Positions 24,774 to 38,174 are shown, counted from the first letter of the stretch. The stretch is DNA of 64,000 nucleotides from RYN-230 sp963834705 (GCA_963834705.1 CAWICV010000014.1:62001-126000), one strand, 5' to 3'. Notes: a model not told the origin generated them from the letters alone. A program made the numbers and translations.

Positions 24774-25460
24774 TCAGCTGGCCGGGGCCCGCCCGGTGCT
24801 GCCCCGGACGGTGAGTTCCGGCGGCAGCAGCGCCACCTCGCTGGCCGCGCCGTCGGCCAGCCGGCGGGTCAGCATCTCGACCGCCCGGTGGCCCATGTCC
24901 TCGGCCGGGATGGCCACCGAGGTCAGGTGCGGTGCGCTCGGCCACCTCGTCCGGGCAGATGGCCACCACGGACATGTCCTCGGGCACCGTCCGCCCGGCC
25001 GCCCGCAGCACGCTGAGCAGCGGCGAGATGATCGCCTCGTTCTGCACCACGAGACCGGTGGTGCCCGGGCGGTCCTGCAGGATCCGGGTGATCGCCCCGG
25101 CCGCCGCCTCGTGGCTGGCCTCGCACGGCCGGTGCACCAGCCGGATGCCGCGCGCCGCCGCGTACTCGGCCGCACCGTGCATCGTCCGCTCCGCGAAGCC
25201 ACTGCGCCGCTGGTACACCGCGGGCGCCTCGCCGATGAACGCCACTTCCCGGTGACCGAGCCCGGCCAGGTGCTCGACGCACAGCTGGCCGGCCGCGGCA
25301 AAGTCCAGATCGACGCAGGCCAGCCCGGCGGTGTCGGCGGGCACGCCGATCAGCACCGCGTCGATGCCGGTCTCCCGCAGCATCGCGATGCGTTCGTCGG
25401 CCATGCTCACGTCCATCAGGATCATCGCGTCGGCCCGGGCGCTGACCGCGACCCCCGGTG
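24774..25460 (-). pseudogene. LacI-family regulator remnant, N-truncated and frameshifted
   Basis: Minus-strand reading TPGVAVSARADAMILMDVSM through RIAMLRETGIDAVLIGVPAD and PEDMSVVAICPDEVAERTAP is the effector domain of a LacI/GalR regulator. The DNA-binding domain and about 60 further residues are absent; an in-frame TGA stands just upstream at about 25460, where sequence becomes AT-rich. Near 24930 the frame also breaks, and the C-terminus continues as LTSVAIPAEDMGHRAVEML to its normal end (ELTVRGSTGRAPAS). It cannot bind DNA as a repressor. Probably decaying after loss of its regulon. Confidence 0.8.
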
Positions 25461-25593
25461 TTCAGCATGTGACCGAGAGTAACATAATTAAAACGGTAAG
25501 TTACGGAGATGCTTTGCCTCGCCGTGGGCAGTGCTGCTGCCATAATCTCCGGGCTGAGCGAATGGTCAGCTGAATGCCGAGATGGGAGCGACG

Positions 25594-26007
25594 GTGCCCG
25601 ACGACTGGAACAGCAAGATCATCGAGGAGTTCCGGGCCAACGACGGCAAGGTCGGCGGCCCATTCGAGGGTGCGCCGCTGCTGCTGCTGCACACCACGGG
25701 CGCGCGGAGCGGCCAGGAACGCATCAACCCGGTCATGTACCGCGACCTGGGCAACGGCAGCTACGCGGTGTTCGCGTCCAAGGCCGGCGCGCCGACCAAC
25801 CCGGACTGGTACCACAACCTGGTGGCCAACCCCCGGGTCAGCGCGGAGATCGGCACCAGGACCGGGCAGTTCACCGCCCGGGTGGCCCGCCCCGGCGAGC
25901 GGGAGCAGATCTGGGTCCCGCACAAGGAGCAGAACCCGGGCTTCGCCGACTACGAGCGGAAGACCACCCGGCAGATCCCGGTGGTGATCCTGGAGCCGGT
26001 CAGCTAA
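25594..26007 (+). CDS. Nitroreductase-family deazaflavin-dependent oxidoreductase (DDN-like)
   Basis: A 137-residue F420-binding split-barrel protein. The GTG at 25594 has GGGAG five bases upstream; an ATG at 25582 would add four residues. The family core is clear: LLLHTTGARSGQERINPVMY, ASKAGAPTNPDWYHNLVANP and the C-terminal QIPVVILEPV. Relatives in mycobacteria (Ddn, Rv1558) use reduced cofactor F420 to reduce quinones or nitro compounds. A distant paralogue lies convergent immediately downstream. Soluble, no signal peptide. Substrate unknown. Confidence 0.88.
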   Translation: MPDDWNSKIIEEFRANDGKVGGPFEGAPLLLLHTTGARSGQERINPVMYRDLGNGSYAVFASKAGAPTNPDWYHNLVANPRVSAEIGTRTGQFTARVARPGEREQIWVPHKEQNPGFADYERKTTRQIPVVILEPVS

Positions 26008-26013
26008 GGCCGG

Positions 26014-26427
26014 TCACGCCGGGGTCACCACCAGCAGCGCGATCTTCCGGCTGGTCCTGGACTGATAGCGCTGGTACCGGCCGTGGTTGCCGGCATTGAC
26101 CAGCTGCCACAGCCGGGCATAGTCCGGGTCACCGGGCGGCACCACCCGGGCCGTGCCGAGCCAGTGCGCCGGGCCGACCTGCACCTGTACCTCCGGCTTG
26201 GCCGTGGCGTTGAGCAGCCAGGCGGGCGGCCGGTCGCGGCCGTTGTTCGACGCCACGAACACGTAGCCGGCGCCGTCCCGGGCATAGACCAGTGGCACGG
26301 TCCGGGACTGGCCGGTCTTCCGTCCCGTCGTGGTCAGCAGGGCGGCCCGCACGCCGCCGCCCATCCGGTGGCCGATCCGGCCACCGGTCAGCTCGTATGC
26401 CCAGCGGTGCAAGACAAGCGGATTCAT
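26014..26427 (-). CDS. Nitroreductase-family deazaflavin-dependent oxidoreductase (second type)
   Basis: A 137-residue protein from ATG 26427: MNPLVLHRWAYELTGGRIGH, then ALLTTTGRKTGQSRTVPLVY, ASNNGRDRPPAWLLNATAKP and VQVQVG. The TTGRKTG segment and ASN-G motif fit the F420-dependent DDN superfamily. A longer reading frame back to 26574 is open, but the family N-terminus begins at this ATG. It converges on the gene ending at 26007, leaving a 6-bp gap. No clear ribosome binding site. Confidence 0.85.
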   Translation of the reverse strand: MNPLVLHRWAYELTGGRIGHRMGGGVRAALLTTTGRKTGQSRTVPLVYARDGAGYVFVASNNGRDRPPAWLLNATAKPEVQVQVGPAHWLGTARVVPPGDPDYARLWQLVNAGNHGRYQRYQSRTSRKIALLVVTPA

Positions 26428-26524
26428 AACGCTAGTGTCCCGGTTCGCGCCGCCGCCGCGGCCCGGTTTGAGGGTCCACTTTGCGGTTAGTTGACGATCC
26501 TCAGCTCGAGAAGGTTGGTCAACG

Positions 26525-27976
26525 ATGACGCAGACCGAAACCGGTGGCCGGAACGTCCTCGCCGAACTCGACAAGCGCCCACCTACCGCGTTCTACTGGC
26601 GGCTGACCTTGCTCGCCTGCCTGGGCGGCTTCCTGTTCGGGTACGACACGTCGAACATCGGCGCCGCGCTGAACTTCGTGCCCTACCACCTGAACGGTTT
26701 CTGGACCGGTTACCTGGTGGCCGGCGCCTCGCTCGGCGCGGCGGCCGGAGCGCTCTGCGCCGGGCCGATCGCCGACCGGTTCGGCCGGAAAGCCCTGCTG
26801 ATCGTGGACGCGCTGATCTACGCGGTCGGCGCGATCCTGTCCGCGGTCACCCCGGACGCGGCCGTGCTGCTGTTCGCGCGGACCCTGATCGGGCTGGCCA
26901 TCGGGGCCGACTCGGCCATCGCTACCGCCTACATCGCCGAGTACGCGCCGAGCAACCGCCGCGGCGCGCTCAGCATGCTGCAGCAGTGGATGATCACCGT
27001 CGGCATCCTGGTCTCCTACATCGTCGCGCTGATCATCCTCAAGATCGCACCGGGCGCCGCGGGCACGGCGGACTGGCGGCTCATCCTCGGCATCGGCGCC
27101 GTCCCGGCGCTGATCGGCCTGGCGCTGCGGACCACGATGCCGGAATCACCGCGCTGGCTGATCCGGCACCAGAACTATGAGGGCGTGCAGAAGGCGATGG
27201 CCACGTTCGGCGCCGAGGTCTCGCTCGAGGATGTCGAGTACACCGCCCGGGAACTGGAGGAGGCCGACCGGCGCGCGCAGCGGCGCAGCAACTGGACCCC
27301 GGGTGTGCGCCGCGCGCTGATCGTGGTCTGCGTATTCTTCATCTTCCAGCAGATCACCGGGATCAACGTACCGCTGTACTACGGTCCGCACCTGCTCGGC
27401 CCGCTGTTCCAGGGCAGCAACTCGCTGGTGGACAAGACCATCTCCGGGGTCGAGGTCACGCTCATGCTCACCGCGGTCAACGTGGCCGCCACCTACTTCG
27501 CGTTCCGCTGGATCGACCGGAAGGGCCGCCGCAAGCTAGCCATCGGCGGGTACATCGGGATGGCGCTGGCTGCCCTGCTGGCGGCGGCCGGGCTGACCTG
27601 GTTCACCGCCACCCCGCGGATCGTCGTGGTGATGATCGGCCTGGCCGCGTTCATCGCCTCGTTCGCGATCGGCGTGGGCGGCACTGGCTGGCTGCTGCAG
27701 GGTGAGGTGTTCCCCACCTCGGTGCGCGGCCGGGCCGCGTCCACCGGGGCCACCGTGGACTGGCTGGCCAACTTCGCGCTGGTCGAGGTGTTCCCGGTGT
27801 GGCAGACCGGCATCGGCCTGGGCTGGGTGCTGGTCTGCTTCACCGCACTGTGCGTGATGGCTATCGGCTTCGTGTACCGGTTCGTGCCGGAGACCAAGAA
27901 CCGGTCGGTGGAGGAGATCACCGAGATCTTCGAGCACGAGGCGCGGACCGGCCAGACCGCCGCGGCCACGACGTAA
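26525..27976 (+). CDS. MFS sugar porter
   Basis: A 483-residue sugar porter (SP family) with twelve predicted helices. Diagnostic motifs are present in order: GGFLFGYDTSNIGAAL in helix 1, DRFGRKALL in loop 2-3, PESPRWL after helix 6, FQQITGINVPLYYGP in helix 7, DRKGRRKLAIGG in loop 8-9 and VPETKNRSVEEI near the C-terminus. ATG 26525 has GAGAAGG upstream. GTTGAC and GTCAAC half-sites flank the leader (about 26493 and 26518), a possible operator. Likely a proton-coupled uptake system for a hexose, pentose or inositol. Confidence 0.93.
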   Translation: MTQTETGGRNVLAELDKRPPTAFYWRLTLLACLGGFLFGYDTSNIGAALNFVPYHLNGFWTGYLVAGASLGAAAGALCAGPIADRFGRKALLIVDALIYAVGAILSAVTPDAAVLLFARTLIGLAIGADSAIATAYIAEYAPSNRRGALSMLQQWMITVGILVSYIVALIILKIAPGAAGTADWRLILGIGAVPALIGLALRTTMPESPRWLIRHQNYEGVQKAMATFGAEVSLEDVEYTARELEEADRRAQRRSNWTPGVRRALIVVCVFFIFQQITGINVPLYYGPHLLGPLFQGSNSLVDKTISGVEVTLMLTAVNVAATYFAFRWIDRKGRRKLAIGGYIGMALAALLAAAGLTWFTATPRIVVVMIGLAAFIASFAIGVGGTGWLLQGEVFPTSVRGRAASTGATVDWLANFALVEVFPVWQTGIGLGWVLVCFTALCVMAIGFVYRFVPETKNRSVEEITEIFEHEARTGQTAAATT

Positions 27977-28021
27977 CCGGGCGACCCGGCCGGGCCCCCG
28001 CCGCGCCCGGCCGTCACCCGG
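27977..28021 (+). terminator. GC-rich hairpin
   Basis: GGCCGGGC at 27988-27995 pairs with GCCCGGCC at 28005-28012, with further outer pairing (CCGGG/CCCGG). It starts right after the sugar-porter stop codon and ends near the 5-oxoprolinase gene start. No U-tract, as is usual in high-GC actinomycetes. Confidence 0.45.
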
Positions 28022-28040
28022 CGTCCCTCTAGGATGCGGG

Positions 28041-31708
<3,668 letters not shown>

Positions 31709-31712
<4 letters not shown>

Positions 31713-32877
31713 GTATCCCCTCGATGACCGAGACCGCGGAACGCTGGCGCCAGGTCCGGCGCATGGTCAACCAGAACCGGGTGGCGCTGGCCGCCCAGGC
31801 CGCCCGGCTGTACCCCAGCGCGGCCCGGGCGGCCGGCACCGACCTGCTGTGCCGGCCGGAATGGCTGCCCGCCGCCCCGGTCGACCTGGCCCGGATAGCG
31901 CTGCGCTGGACCGGCCAGCCGCCGGCCCCGCGCGCCGACGCCACCGCGGCCGCGGCGCCGCACCTGCTCCCGCAGGACGCCCCGGGCGGCCCGTTCGCCA
32001 GCTACGCGGCGGCGGTGGCGGCGGTGGACCCGCCGGCCCTGTTCCAGAACCGGGTCTGCTACCGGCTGCTGGACGCCACCCTGCGCGCCCCGGCCCAGCT
32101 CACCATGGGGCCGGCCCGCTACTTCGACGCGATGAACCTGGGCCACGCGGTGGCGCACGAACTGGCCGCCGCCCAGGGCCCGGGCCCGGCCGGCTCGGCG
32201 CCGGCCCGGGCCCGGTCAGCCTGGCGGACCTGCCGCTGCGCGCCGCGCTCGGCGACCCGTGCGCGCTGAGCCGGCGCACCACGCTGACCGCGGTCACCAC
32301 GCTGACGCTGCGCCGGGCCGCCGACGGCACCGCGTCGTTCCCGCTGCACTGGCGCGACCCGGCCCGGGTCAACCACGCCGGCGGCGCTTACCAGGTGATG
32401 CCGGCCGGCATCTTCCAGCCGGTGACCGATGGCCCGGCCGCGCAGCAGGCCGACTTCAGCCTGTGGCGCTGCATGACCCGGGAGTTCAGCGAGGAACTCC
32501 TCGGCGGCTCAGAGGACTACCTCACCCACGATGGGGTGCTGGACTACGGCCAGTGGGCGTTCGCCCGCGAACTGGCCGCGGCCCGGGACGCGGGCACGCT
32601 GCGGGTGCACTGCGTCGGCCTGGGGGTGGACCCGCTCACCCTGGCCACCGACCTGCTCACCGTGGCCGTGTTCGACGGCGCCGTGTTCGACCGGCTGTTC
32701 CGCGACCTGGTCACGGCGAACGCGGAAGGCCGGGTGGTCACCGAGAACGGGTCGGCGGCGATCCCGTTCACCGCGGCTACCGTGGCCCGGTTCACCGGCG
32801 GCGCCGAGCCGATGCAGACCGCCGGGTCGGCGCTGCTCCGGCTGGCCCGGCAGCACCGGCACGCCCTGCTCGGCTGA
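31709..32877 (+). CDS. Conserved actinobacterial protein resembling XRE-regulator effector domain, frameshifted
   Basis: Two frames join into a ~385-residue protein. The first (from GTG 31709 or ATG 31724) reads WRQVRRMVNQNRVALAAQAA then GTDLLCRPEWLPAAPV; near 32205-32225 it breaks and the second continues VSLADLPLRAALGDPCALSR, FPLHWRDPARVNHAGGAYQV, MPAGIFQPV, SLWRCMTREFSEELLGGSED and LRVHCVGLGVDPLTLATDLL. The second part matches the C-terminal domain of a Streptomyces group of transcriptional regulators with NUDIX-like REFSEEL motif, but no helix-turn-helix is present here. The break equals one missing base in a G/C run. Coupled to 5-oxoprolinase. Function unknown. Confidence 0.65.
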
Positions 32878-33000
32878 CTCCGGCTGACTCCGGCTGGCCC
32901 CGGTGCGGCCAGGCGGCCCCGGCTGACGGCCCGGGCTGGCCCCGGCTGACGCCGGCTGGCCCGGGCTGGCCCCGGGCTGGCCCCGGGCCGGCTCCGGTTG
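32871..33000 (+). repeat. 10-bp stop-codon repeat and degenerate GGCCCCGGCTG tract
   Basis: CGGCTGACTC at 32871-32880 (containing the TGA stop of the preceding gene) is repeated at 32881-32890, then grades into about 100 bp of imperfect CCGGCTGGCCCCGG units. No gene is seen from here to 33300. Confidence 0.8.
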
Positions 33001-33196
33001 GTCCCGGAGATGCGGGCACCCGCCGCGCGAAGGCCCAGCGGGGCGCCGGGACCGGGCGCCGCCCTTAGGCGGTGGGCGGGGCGGTCCCACGAGACCACCC
33101 TGTCCCGGCCCGCCCCCAGCAGGCCTGCCACCGCTCTGCACCCGCGCGGCGGGTGACACAGCACCCAGGCTGCGCGCCCACCGCAACCGGCCGACA

Positions 33197-33210
33197 GGGA
33201 CTTTAGGCCC
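33197..33210 (+). promoter_or_regulatory. DosR/DevR-like box
   Basis: GGGACTTTAGGCCC matches the DosR consensus core GGGACTWWAGTCCC at 13 of 14 positions. It is 96 bp upstream of a universal stress protein gene, the classical class of DosR target in mycobacteria. Confidence 0.6.
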
Positions 33211-33305
33211 GGGACCCCGGGACCCAGGTCCCGGCCCATGGGCAGGTATCACCGGCCAGGGTGGGTATCAGCTACACCAGGAATGGCCGGGCTGAGGAGG
33301 GACGC

Positions 33306-34148
33306 ATGGCAACGAAGCCAGTGGTCGCCGGGGCGGACGGCTCGCCGGAGTCGCTACGGGCGGTGGAGTGGGCGGCCCGTGAGGCGGCGCTGCGCGGCAC
33401 GTCGCTGCGCGTCGTGGCCATCGCGTCAATGCCGCCGCGGATGAGCACCAACCCGGCCACGCACGACACCGTGGCCGGCCACATCGAGCAGGCGGCGTCC
33501 GACGCGCTGTCCGCCGCGGCCAGCCAGGCCAGCACGGCCGCCCCGAGGGTGGCCGTCGAAACCGCGCTCGTCGAGCACGAGGCCCCCGCCACCGCCCTGG
33601 TGGAAGCCGGCCAGGACGCCCTGATGCTGGTGCTTGGCTCACGCGGCGCGGGCGGGTTCACCGCGCTGATCCTCGGCTCGGTGAGCCGGTACGCGGCCAC
33701 CCACGCCGCCTGCCCGGTGGTGGTGGTGCGCGAGGAGACCGAGTCGTCCAGCCGCGAGATCGTGGTCGGCGTGCACGACCCGGCGCAGGCCACGGCCGCG
33801 CTCGGCTTCGCGTTCGAGGCGGCCGCGCTGCGCAAGGCCAGGCTGGTCGCCACGCACGCCCGGTCCCGGTCCCCGTTCGACCGGCACGACGAGCCGGACG
33901 GCGAGGAGCAGCGCACCCTGGACGCGCTGCTGGCCAGCTGGCGGGAGAAGTACCCGGACGTACAGGCCAGCGCCGAGATCATGCACGCCCATCCGGGCCG
34001 CCTGCTGGCGGGCGCGTCAGCCCGGGCCGACCTGGTCGTGCTCGGCCGGCACGGGCCCGGCTCGGGGCATGGCCCGGGGGTGGGCTCGATCACCCACTCG
34101 GTGCTCAGCCACGCGCACGGCCCGGTGGTGTCCGTCCCCGACCCGTGA
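33306..34148 (+). CDS. Universal stress protein, two tandem UspA domains
   Basis: A 280-residue protein. ATG 33306 follows GAGGAGGG. The first UspA domain (VVAGADGSPESLRAVEWAAR to LGSRGAGGFTALILGSVSRY, then ACPVVVVRE) has the G-2x-G-9x-G-S ATP-binding motif; the second (IVVGVHDPAQATAALGFAFE to VVLGRHGPGSG, GSITHSVLSHAHGPVVSVP) has a related but modified motif. In mycobacteria such proteins belong to the hypoxia/NO dormancy regulon, consistent with the DosR-like box upstream. Two single-domain paralogues lie at 38175 and 38844. Confidence 0.93.
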   Translation: MATKPVVAGADGSPESLRAVEWAAREAALRGTSLRVVAIASMPPRMSTNPATHDTVAGHIEQAASDALSAAASQASTAAPRVAVETALVEHEAPATALVEAGQDALMLVLGSRGAGGFTALILGSVSRYAATHAACPVVVVREETESSSREIVVGVHDPAQATAALGFAFEAAALRKARLVATHARSRSPFDRHDEPDGEEQRTLDALLASWREKYPDVQASAEIMHAHPGRLLAGASARADLVVLGRHGPGSGHGPGVGSITHSVLSHAHGPVVSVPDP

Positions 34149-34163
34149 TGCCCCAACCTGCCG

Positions 34164-34664
34164 TCAGGGCCGGACACCGGGCACCCGGCGGCCGTTCTCC
34201 AGGTAGCGGATCCCGCTGCCGCGCAGCGCGGACCGGACCCGTCGCCGGATCGGCTTGCGCAGCAGGTCCAGCGCCTTGGCCGGTGGCAGCAGCCGGTACT
34301 CGGAGATTTCCTCCGGCTGCAGCACCAGGCTGGCCAGGCTGCGGTCGGGCAGTGCGCCGCAGTCGAACAGGAAGCGCAGGCCGCCGGGCTTGCCGGGCCG
34401 CGGCGGCCGGAAGTCCACGCAGGCCAGCCGGCCCCGCTGCACGTCCAGGCCGCACTCCTCGCGGACCTCGCGGCGGCAGGCGGCCCACGGGGTCTCGCCG
34501 TCCGCCTCCATCACCCCACCGGGGATGGTCCAGCCCGACTTATAGACCGGGTTGAGGATGAGCAGCCGGCCGGCCTGGTCGAAGATCAGTGCCCCGGCCG
34601 AGGCCGGGATGGCTGGCAGCGGCAGACCAGCATCGGCGGGCTGTGCGGCAGTCACGCCAGCCAC
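34164..34664 (-). CDS. NUDIX hydrolase
   Basis: A 166-residue enzyme with a complete NUDIX box spanning GGVMEADGETPWAACRREV and REECGL, preceded by SAGALIFDQAGRLLILNPVY. The conserved Arg and Glu residues that bind Mg are present, so it should hydrolyse a nucleoside diphosphate derivative. A basic C-terminal tail (RKPIRRRVRSALRGSG) is unusual but common in actinobacterial members. Convergent with the universal stress gene, 15-bp gap. Start as given; the first ~20 residues are low-complexity and a later start is possible. Confidence 0.9.
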   Translation of the reverse strand: MAGVTAAQPADAGLPLPAIPASAGALIFDQAGRLLILNPVYKSGWTIPGGVMEADGETPWAACRREVREECGLDVQRGRLACVDFRPPRPGKPGGLRFLFDCGALPDRSLASLVLQPEEISEYRLLPPAKALDLLRKPIRRRVRSALRGSGIRYLENGRRVPGVRP

Positions 34665-34740
34665 GCTACGGGGTGCCTGTCACGGCTGCCCAGCCCAGCC
34701 CGCCTAACCACCCCCTCTCCCCAGCCGGCCGCCTGGACTC

Positions 34741-34746
34741 TAAGCT
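34741..34746 (+). promoter_or_regulatory. TANNNT -10 element, leaderless start
   Basis: TAAGCT ends six bases before GTG 34753, the spacing expected when transcription starts at the start codon. No Shine-Dalgarno is present, consistent with a leaderless mRNA for the HAD/GH65 pair. Confidence 0.5.
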
Positions 34747-34752
34747 GATCAC

Positions 34753-35518
34753 GTGCCTGCGAGCAGAAGAAGTGATCTTGGTATCCCGGAGCACAGCCGG
34801 GCCTGCCTGTTCGATCTCGATGGCGTACTCACCCAGACGGCCGTGGTGCACGCGGCCGCCTGGAAGGAGATGTTCGACAGTTTCCTCCGCCAGTGGGGGG
34901 AGCGGACCGGTGAGCACCAGGCCCCGTTCGACCCGGTGGCTGACTACGACACCTACGTGGACGGGAAGCCGCGGGCCGACGGCACGCGGTCGCTCCTGGA
35001 GTCCCGGGGGATCGAGCTGCCCGAGGGCGGCCCGGACGACGAGCCGGGCAAGCTGACCATTGCCGGTCTGGGCAACCTGAAGAACCAGATCGTGCTGCGC
35101 CGGATCGAACAGGATGGCGTCAAGCCCTACCCGGGCTCGGTCCGCTACCTGGACGCGGTCACCGCGGCCGGGCTGCGCAAGGCCGTGGTCACCTCCAGCG
35201 CGAACTGCGCCAGCGTGCTCGCCTCGGCCGGGCCTGGCCGGCAAGTTCGACGCGATCGTGGACGGCGTGGTGGCCGTGCGGCAGCACCTGGCGGGCAAGC
35301 CCGCACCGGACACCTACCTGGCCGCGGCCCGGGCCCTCGGCGTGCCCGCCGGCGCCGCGGTGGTCTACGAGGACGCGCTGGCCGGGGTGGCGTCGGGCCG
35401 GGCCGGGCACTTCGGCTACGTGGTCGGCGTGGACCGGGCCGGCCAGGCCGACGCGCTGCGCGCGTCCGGCGCCGACATCGTGATCAGCGACCTGGCCGAC
35501 TTGATGGCGGACCGATGA
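34753..35518 (+). CDS. HAD-superfamily beta-phosphoglucomutase/phosphatase-like, frameshifted
   Basis: A ~250-residue HAD enzyme. Motif I is ACLFDLDGVLTQT; the cap includes VHAAAWKEMFDSFL and YDTYVDGKPRADGTRSLLES; KNQIVLRRIEQDGVKPYPGS and VVTSSANCASVL give motif II. At about 35230 one G is extra in GCCGGGCC and the protein continues in another frame as GKFDAIVDGVVAVRQHLAGK, VVYEDALAGVASGRAGHFGY to TGA 35516-35518. The stop overlaps the ATG of the GH65 gene (ATGA). Downstream GH65 phosphorylases release beta-glucose 1-phosphate or similar, which such HAD mutases convert, so the pairing is functional. Frameshift may be an assembly error. Confidence 0.8.
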
Positions 35519-37944
35519 TCAAGCACCCGTCGTTCCCGGTCAACCCGTGGTGCCTGCGCGAGACCGAACTCCACCCCGGCCTGCTGGCCCAGACCGAGTC
35601 GCTGTTCGCCCTGGCCAATGGGCATATCGGCTGGCGTGCGAACCTGGACGAGGGGGAGCCGCACGGCCTGCCCGGGTCATATCTGAACGGGTTCTACGAG
35701 CAGCGCCCGCTGCCCTACGCGGAGGCGGGCTACGGCTACCCGGAGTCCGGCCAGACGCTGATCGACATCACCAACGGCAAGCTGATCCGGCTGCTGCTCG
35801 ACGACGAGCCGTTCGACGTGCGCTACGGCCGGCTGCTGCGGCATGAGCGGGTGCTGGACCTCCAGGCCGGCACGCTGACCCGCCGCGCGGAGTGGGAGTC
35901 CCCGGCCGGCCGGCGGGTACGGGTCACCTCGGTCCGGCTGGTCTCGTTCACCCAGCGCTCGATCGCGGCCATCAACTACCACGTCGAGCCGCTGGACGGC
36001 CCGGTCCGGGTGGTGCTCCAGTCCGAACTGGTGGCCAACGAGCAGCTGCCCCCGCTGGGCGGCGATCCCCGGGTCGCCGCCATGCTCGAAGCGCCGCTGG
36101 AAGCGCTGGAGCACGGCAGCACCAACAGCCGGGCCGGGCTGATGCACCGGACCCGGAACAGCGACCTGACCATGTGCGCCACCATGGAGCACCGGGTGGT
36201 CTCCGACGCGCACCTGTACCAGTCCTGCGAGACCCGGCCGGACCTGGCCCGGCTGACCGTCGGCGGCCGGCTCAACCAGGGCCAGCAGCTCAACCTGATC
36301 AAGTTCGTCAGCTATGGCTGGTCGGCGGTCCGGTCCCGGCCCGCGCTGCAAGACCAGGTCGAGGGGGCGCTGTCGGTCGCGGCGGAGTCTGGCTGGGACG
36401 CGCTGCACGAAGAGCAGCGCAGTTACCTGGCCGACTTCTGGCACCGGGCCGACGTGGAACTGGACGGCGACGACGAGATCCAGCAGGCGGTCCGGTTCGG
36501 CATGTTCCACGTGCTTCAGTCGGGGGCGCGAGCCGAGGGCCGGCCGATCCCGGCCAAGGGCCTGTCCGGCAACGGTTACGACGGGCACACGTTCTGGGAC
36601 GCCGAGACCTACGTGCTCCCGGTGCTCATCTACACCATCCCGGACGCCGCCGCGCATGAGCTGCGCTGGCGGCACAGCACGCTGCCCCGGGCGAACGAGC
36701 GGGCCCGCCAGCTCGGGCTGCGCGGCGCCGCGTTCCCGTGGCGCACCATCGCCGGCCAGGAATGCTCCAGTTACTGGCCGGCCGGCACGGCCGCGTTCCA
36801 TGTAAACGCGGACATCGCCGCGGCTGTGACCCGCTACGTGGACGCCACCGGCGACGACCAGTTCGCCCGCACCACCGGGCACGACCTGCTGGTCGAGACG
36901 GCGCGGCTGTGGCACTCGCTGGGCCACCTGGATGACTCCGGCACGTTCCGCATCGACGGGGTCACCGGGCCGGACGAGTACAGCGCGATCGCGGACAACA
37001 ACGTGTTCACCAACCTGATGGCCCAGGAGAACCTGCGGGTAGCCGCGGACGCGGCCGAGCGGTACCCGGCCCGGGCCCGGCACCTGCACGTCTCGGCCGA
37101 CGAGATCGCCGCGTGGCGGGCCGCGGCCGACGGCATGCTGCTGCCCTATGACGAGAAACTCGGCGTGCACCCACAGTCCGAGGGCTTCACCCAGCACGAG
37201 GTCTGGGATTTCGACGGCACGCCGGCCGACGAATACCCGCTGCTCAACCACTTCCCCTACTTCGACCTGTACCGCAAGCAGGTGGTCAAGCAGGCGGACC
37301 TGGTGCTGGCCATGCAGCTGCGCCCGGACGCGTTCACCGCCGAGCAGAAGGTGCGCAACTTCGTCTACTACGAGGCGCTCACCGTCCGGGACTCCTCGCT
37401 GTCCGCGTCCGCCCAGGCCGTCCTCGCGGCCGAGACCGGCCACCTCGACCTGGCCCACGACTACCTGGCCGAATCCGCCCTGATGGACCTGGCCGACCTG
37501 GAGCACAACACCAAAGACGGGCTGCATCTCGCGGCGCTGGCCGGGGCGTGGATGGGGCTGGTGGCCGGCTTCGGCGGGATGCGCTGCCGGGTGGGCCAGC
37601 TGCCCAGCTTCGCGCCACGGCTGCCGCCCGCGCTGACCCGGCTCAGCTTCACGATCATGCTGCGCGGCGGCCGGGTGCAGATCAGGGTGCTGCCCGGCGA
37701 GGCCAGCTACCTGCTGGACGAGGATCCGGAGAGCCCGGGCCTCGAGATCCAGCATTACGGCCAGCCGGTCAGCCTGACCGGCGGTGCGCCGCAGACCCGC
37801 CCCATCCCGGACCAGCCGGTCCGGGAGCGGCCCGCGCAGCCGGCCGGCCGGGCGCCGGACCGGCGCGCCCCGGAGCGGGTCCGCGGCCGCCCGCCGCGCA
37901 GCCGGGCCCGGGTCAGCCGGAAACCCGCCGCCGGCCGCGGATAG
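35515..37944 (+). CDS. GH65 glycoside phosphorylase/hydrolase (trehalose/maltose/kojibiose type)
   Basis: An 809-residue enzyme starting at ATG 35515, overlapping the HAD stop. The N-terminal beta-sandwich includes VNPWCLRETELHPGLLAQTE and NGHIGWRANLDEG; the (alpha/alpha)6 barrel contains the family region GLSGNGYDGHTFWDAETYVL, FPWRTIAGQECSSYWPAGTA and the catalytic acid Glu in GVTGPDEYSAI; the C-terminal jelly-roll has LPPALTRLSFTIMLRGGRVQ. It ends in a ~50-residue Arg/Pro-rich tail not typical of the family. Most likely a disaccharide phosphorylase acting with the HAD mutase in trehalose or maltose use. Confidence 0.92.
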   Translation: MIKHPSFPVNPWCLRETELHPGLLAQTESLFALANGHIGWRANLDEGEPHGLPGSYLNGFYEQRPLPYAEAGYGYPESGQTLIDITNGKLIRLLLDDEPFDVRYGRLLRHERVLDLQAGTLTRRAEWESPAGRRVRVTSVRLVSFTQRSIAAINYHVEPLDGPVRVVLQSELVANEQLPPLGGDPRVAAMLEAPLEALEHGSTNSRAGLMHRTRNSDLTMCATMEHRVVSDAHLYQSCETRPDLARLTVGGRLNQGQQLNLIKFVSYGWSAVRSRPALQDQVEGALSVAAESGWDALHEEQRSYLADFWHRADVELDGDDEIQQAVRFGMFHVLQSGARAEGRPIPAKGLSGNGYDGHTFWDAETYVLPVLIYTIPDAAAHELRWRHSTLPRANERARQLGLRGAAFPWRTIAGQECSSYWPAGTAAFHVNADIAAAVTRYVDATGDDQFARTTGHDLLVETARLWHSLGHLDDSGTFRIDGVTGPDEYSAIADNNVFTNLMAQENLRVAADAAERYPARARHLHVSADEIAAWRAAADGMLLPYDEKLGVHPQSEGFTQHEVWDFDGTPADEYPLLNHFPYFDLYRKQVVKQADLVLAMQLRPDAFTAEQKVRNFVYYEALTVRDSSLSASAQAVLAAETGHLDLAHDYLAESALMDLADLEHNTKDGLHLAALAGAWMGLVAGFGGMRCRVGQLPSFAPRLPPALTRLSFTIMLRGGRVQIRVLPGEASYLLDEDPESPGLEIQHYGQPVSLTGGAPQTRPIPDQPVRERPAQPAGRAPDRRAPERVRGRPPRSRARVSRKPAAGRG

Positions 37945-38174
37945 CGCTGGTCCGGGAACCGGGCTTGGCGCACGGTCCGGACCGGTGTGGTCATCCCCCG
38001 GTCCCGCCGCGCCCGGCACGCTGGTCCTGGCCCATCACACCAGTGCTGGTCAGCCCCGTTCGTTAAGGAGGCTTTTACCGATTAGCGGGCTTTCCGTCTA
38101 GCGCGCTGGCCAGGACTGAGTCAGGCTGTGAGCCGGGAGTAAGCAGACCGGTGCACACCGGGAGGGATGGCGCG

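Noticed and set aside
37973..37984. Another DosR box upstream of the 38175 stress gene
   Set aside because: GGTCCGGACC is palindromic but lacks the central AT positions of the consensus.
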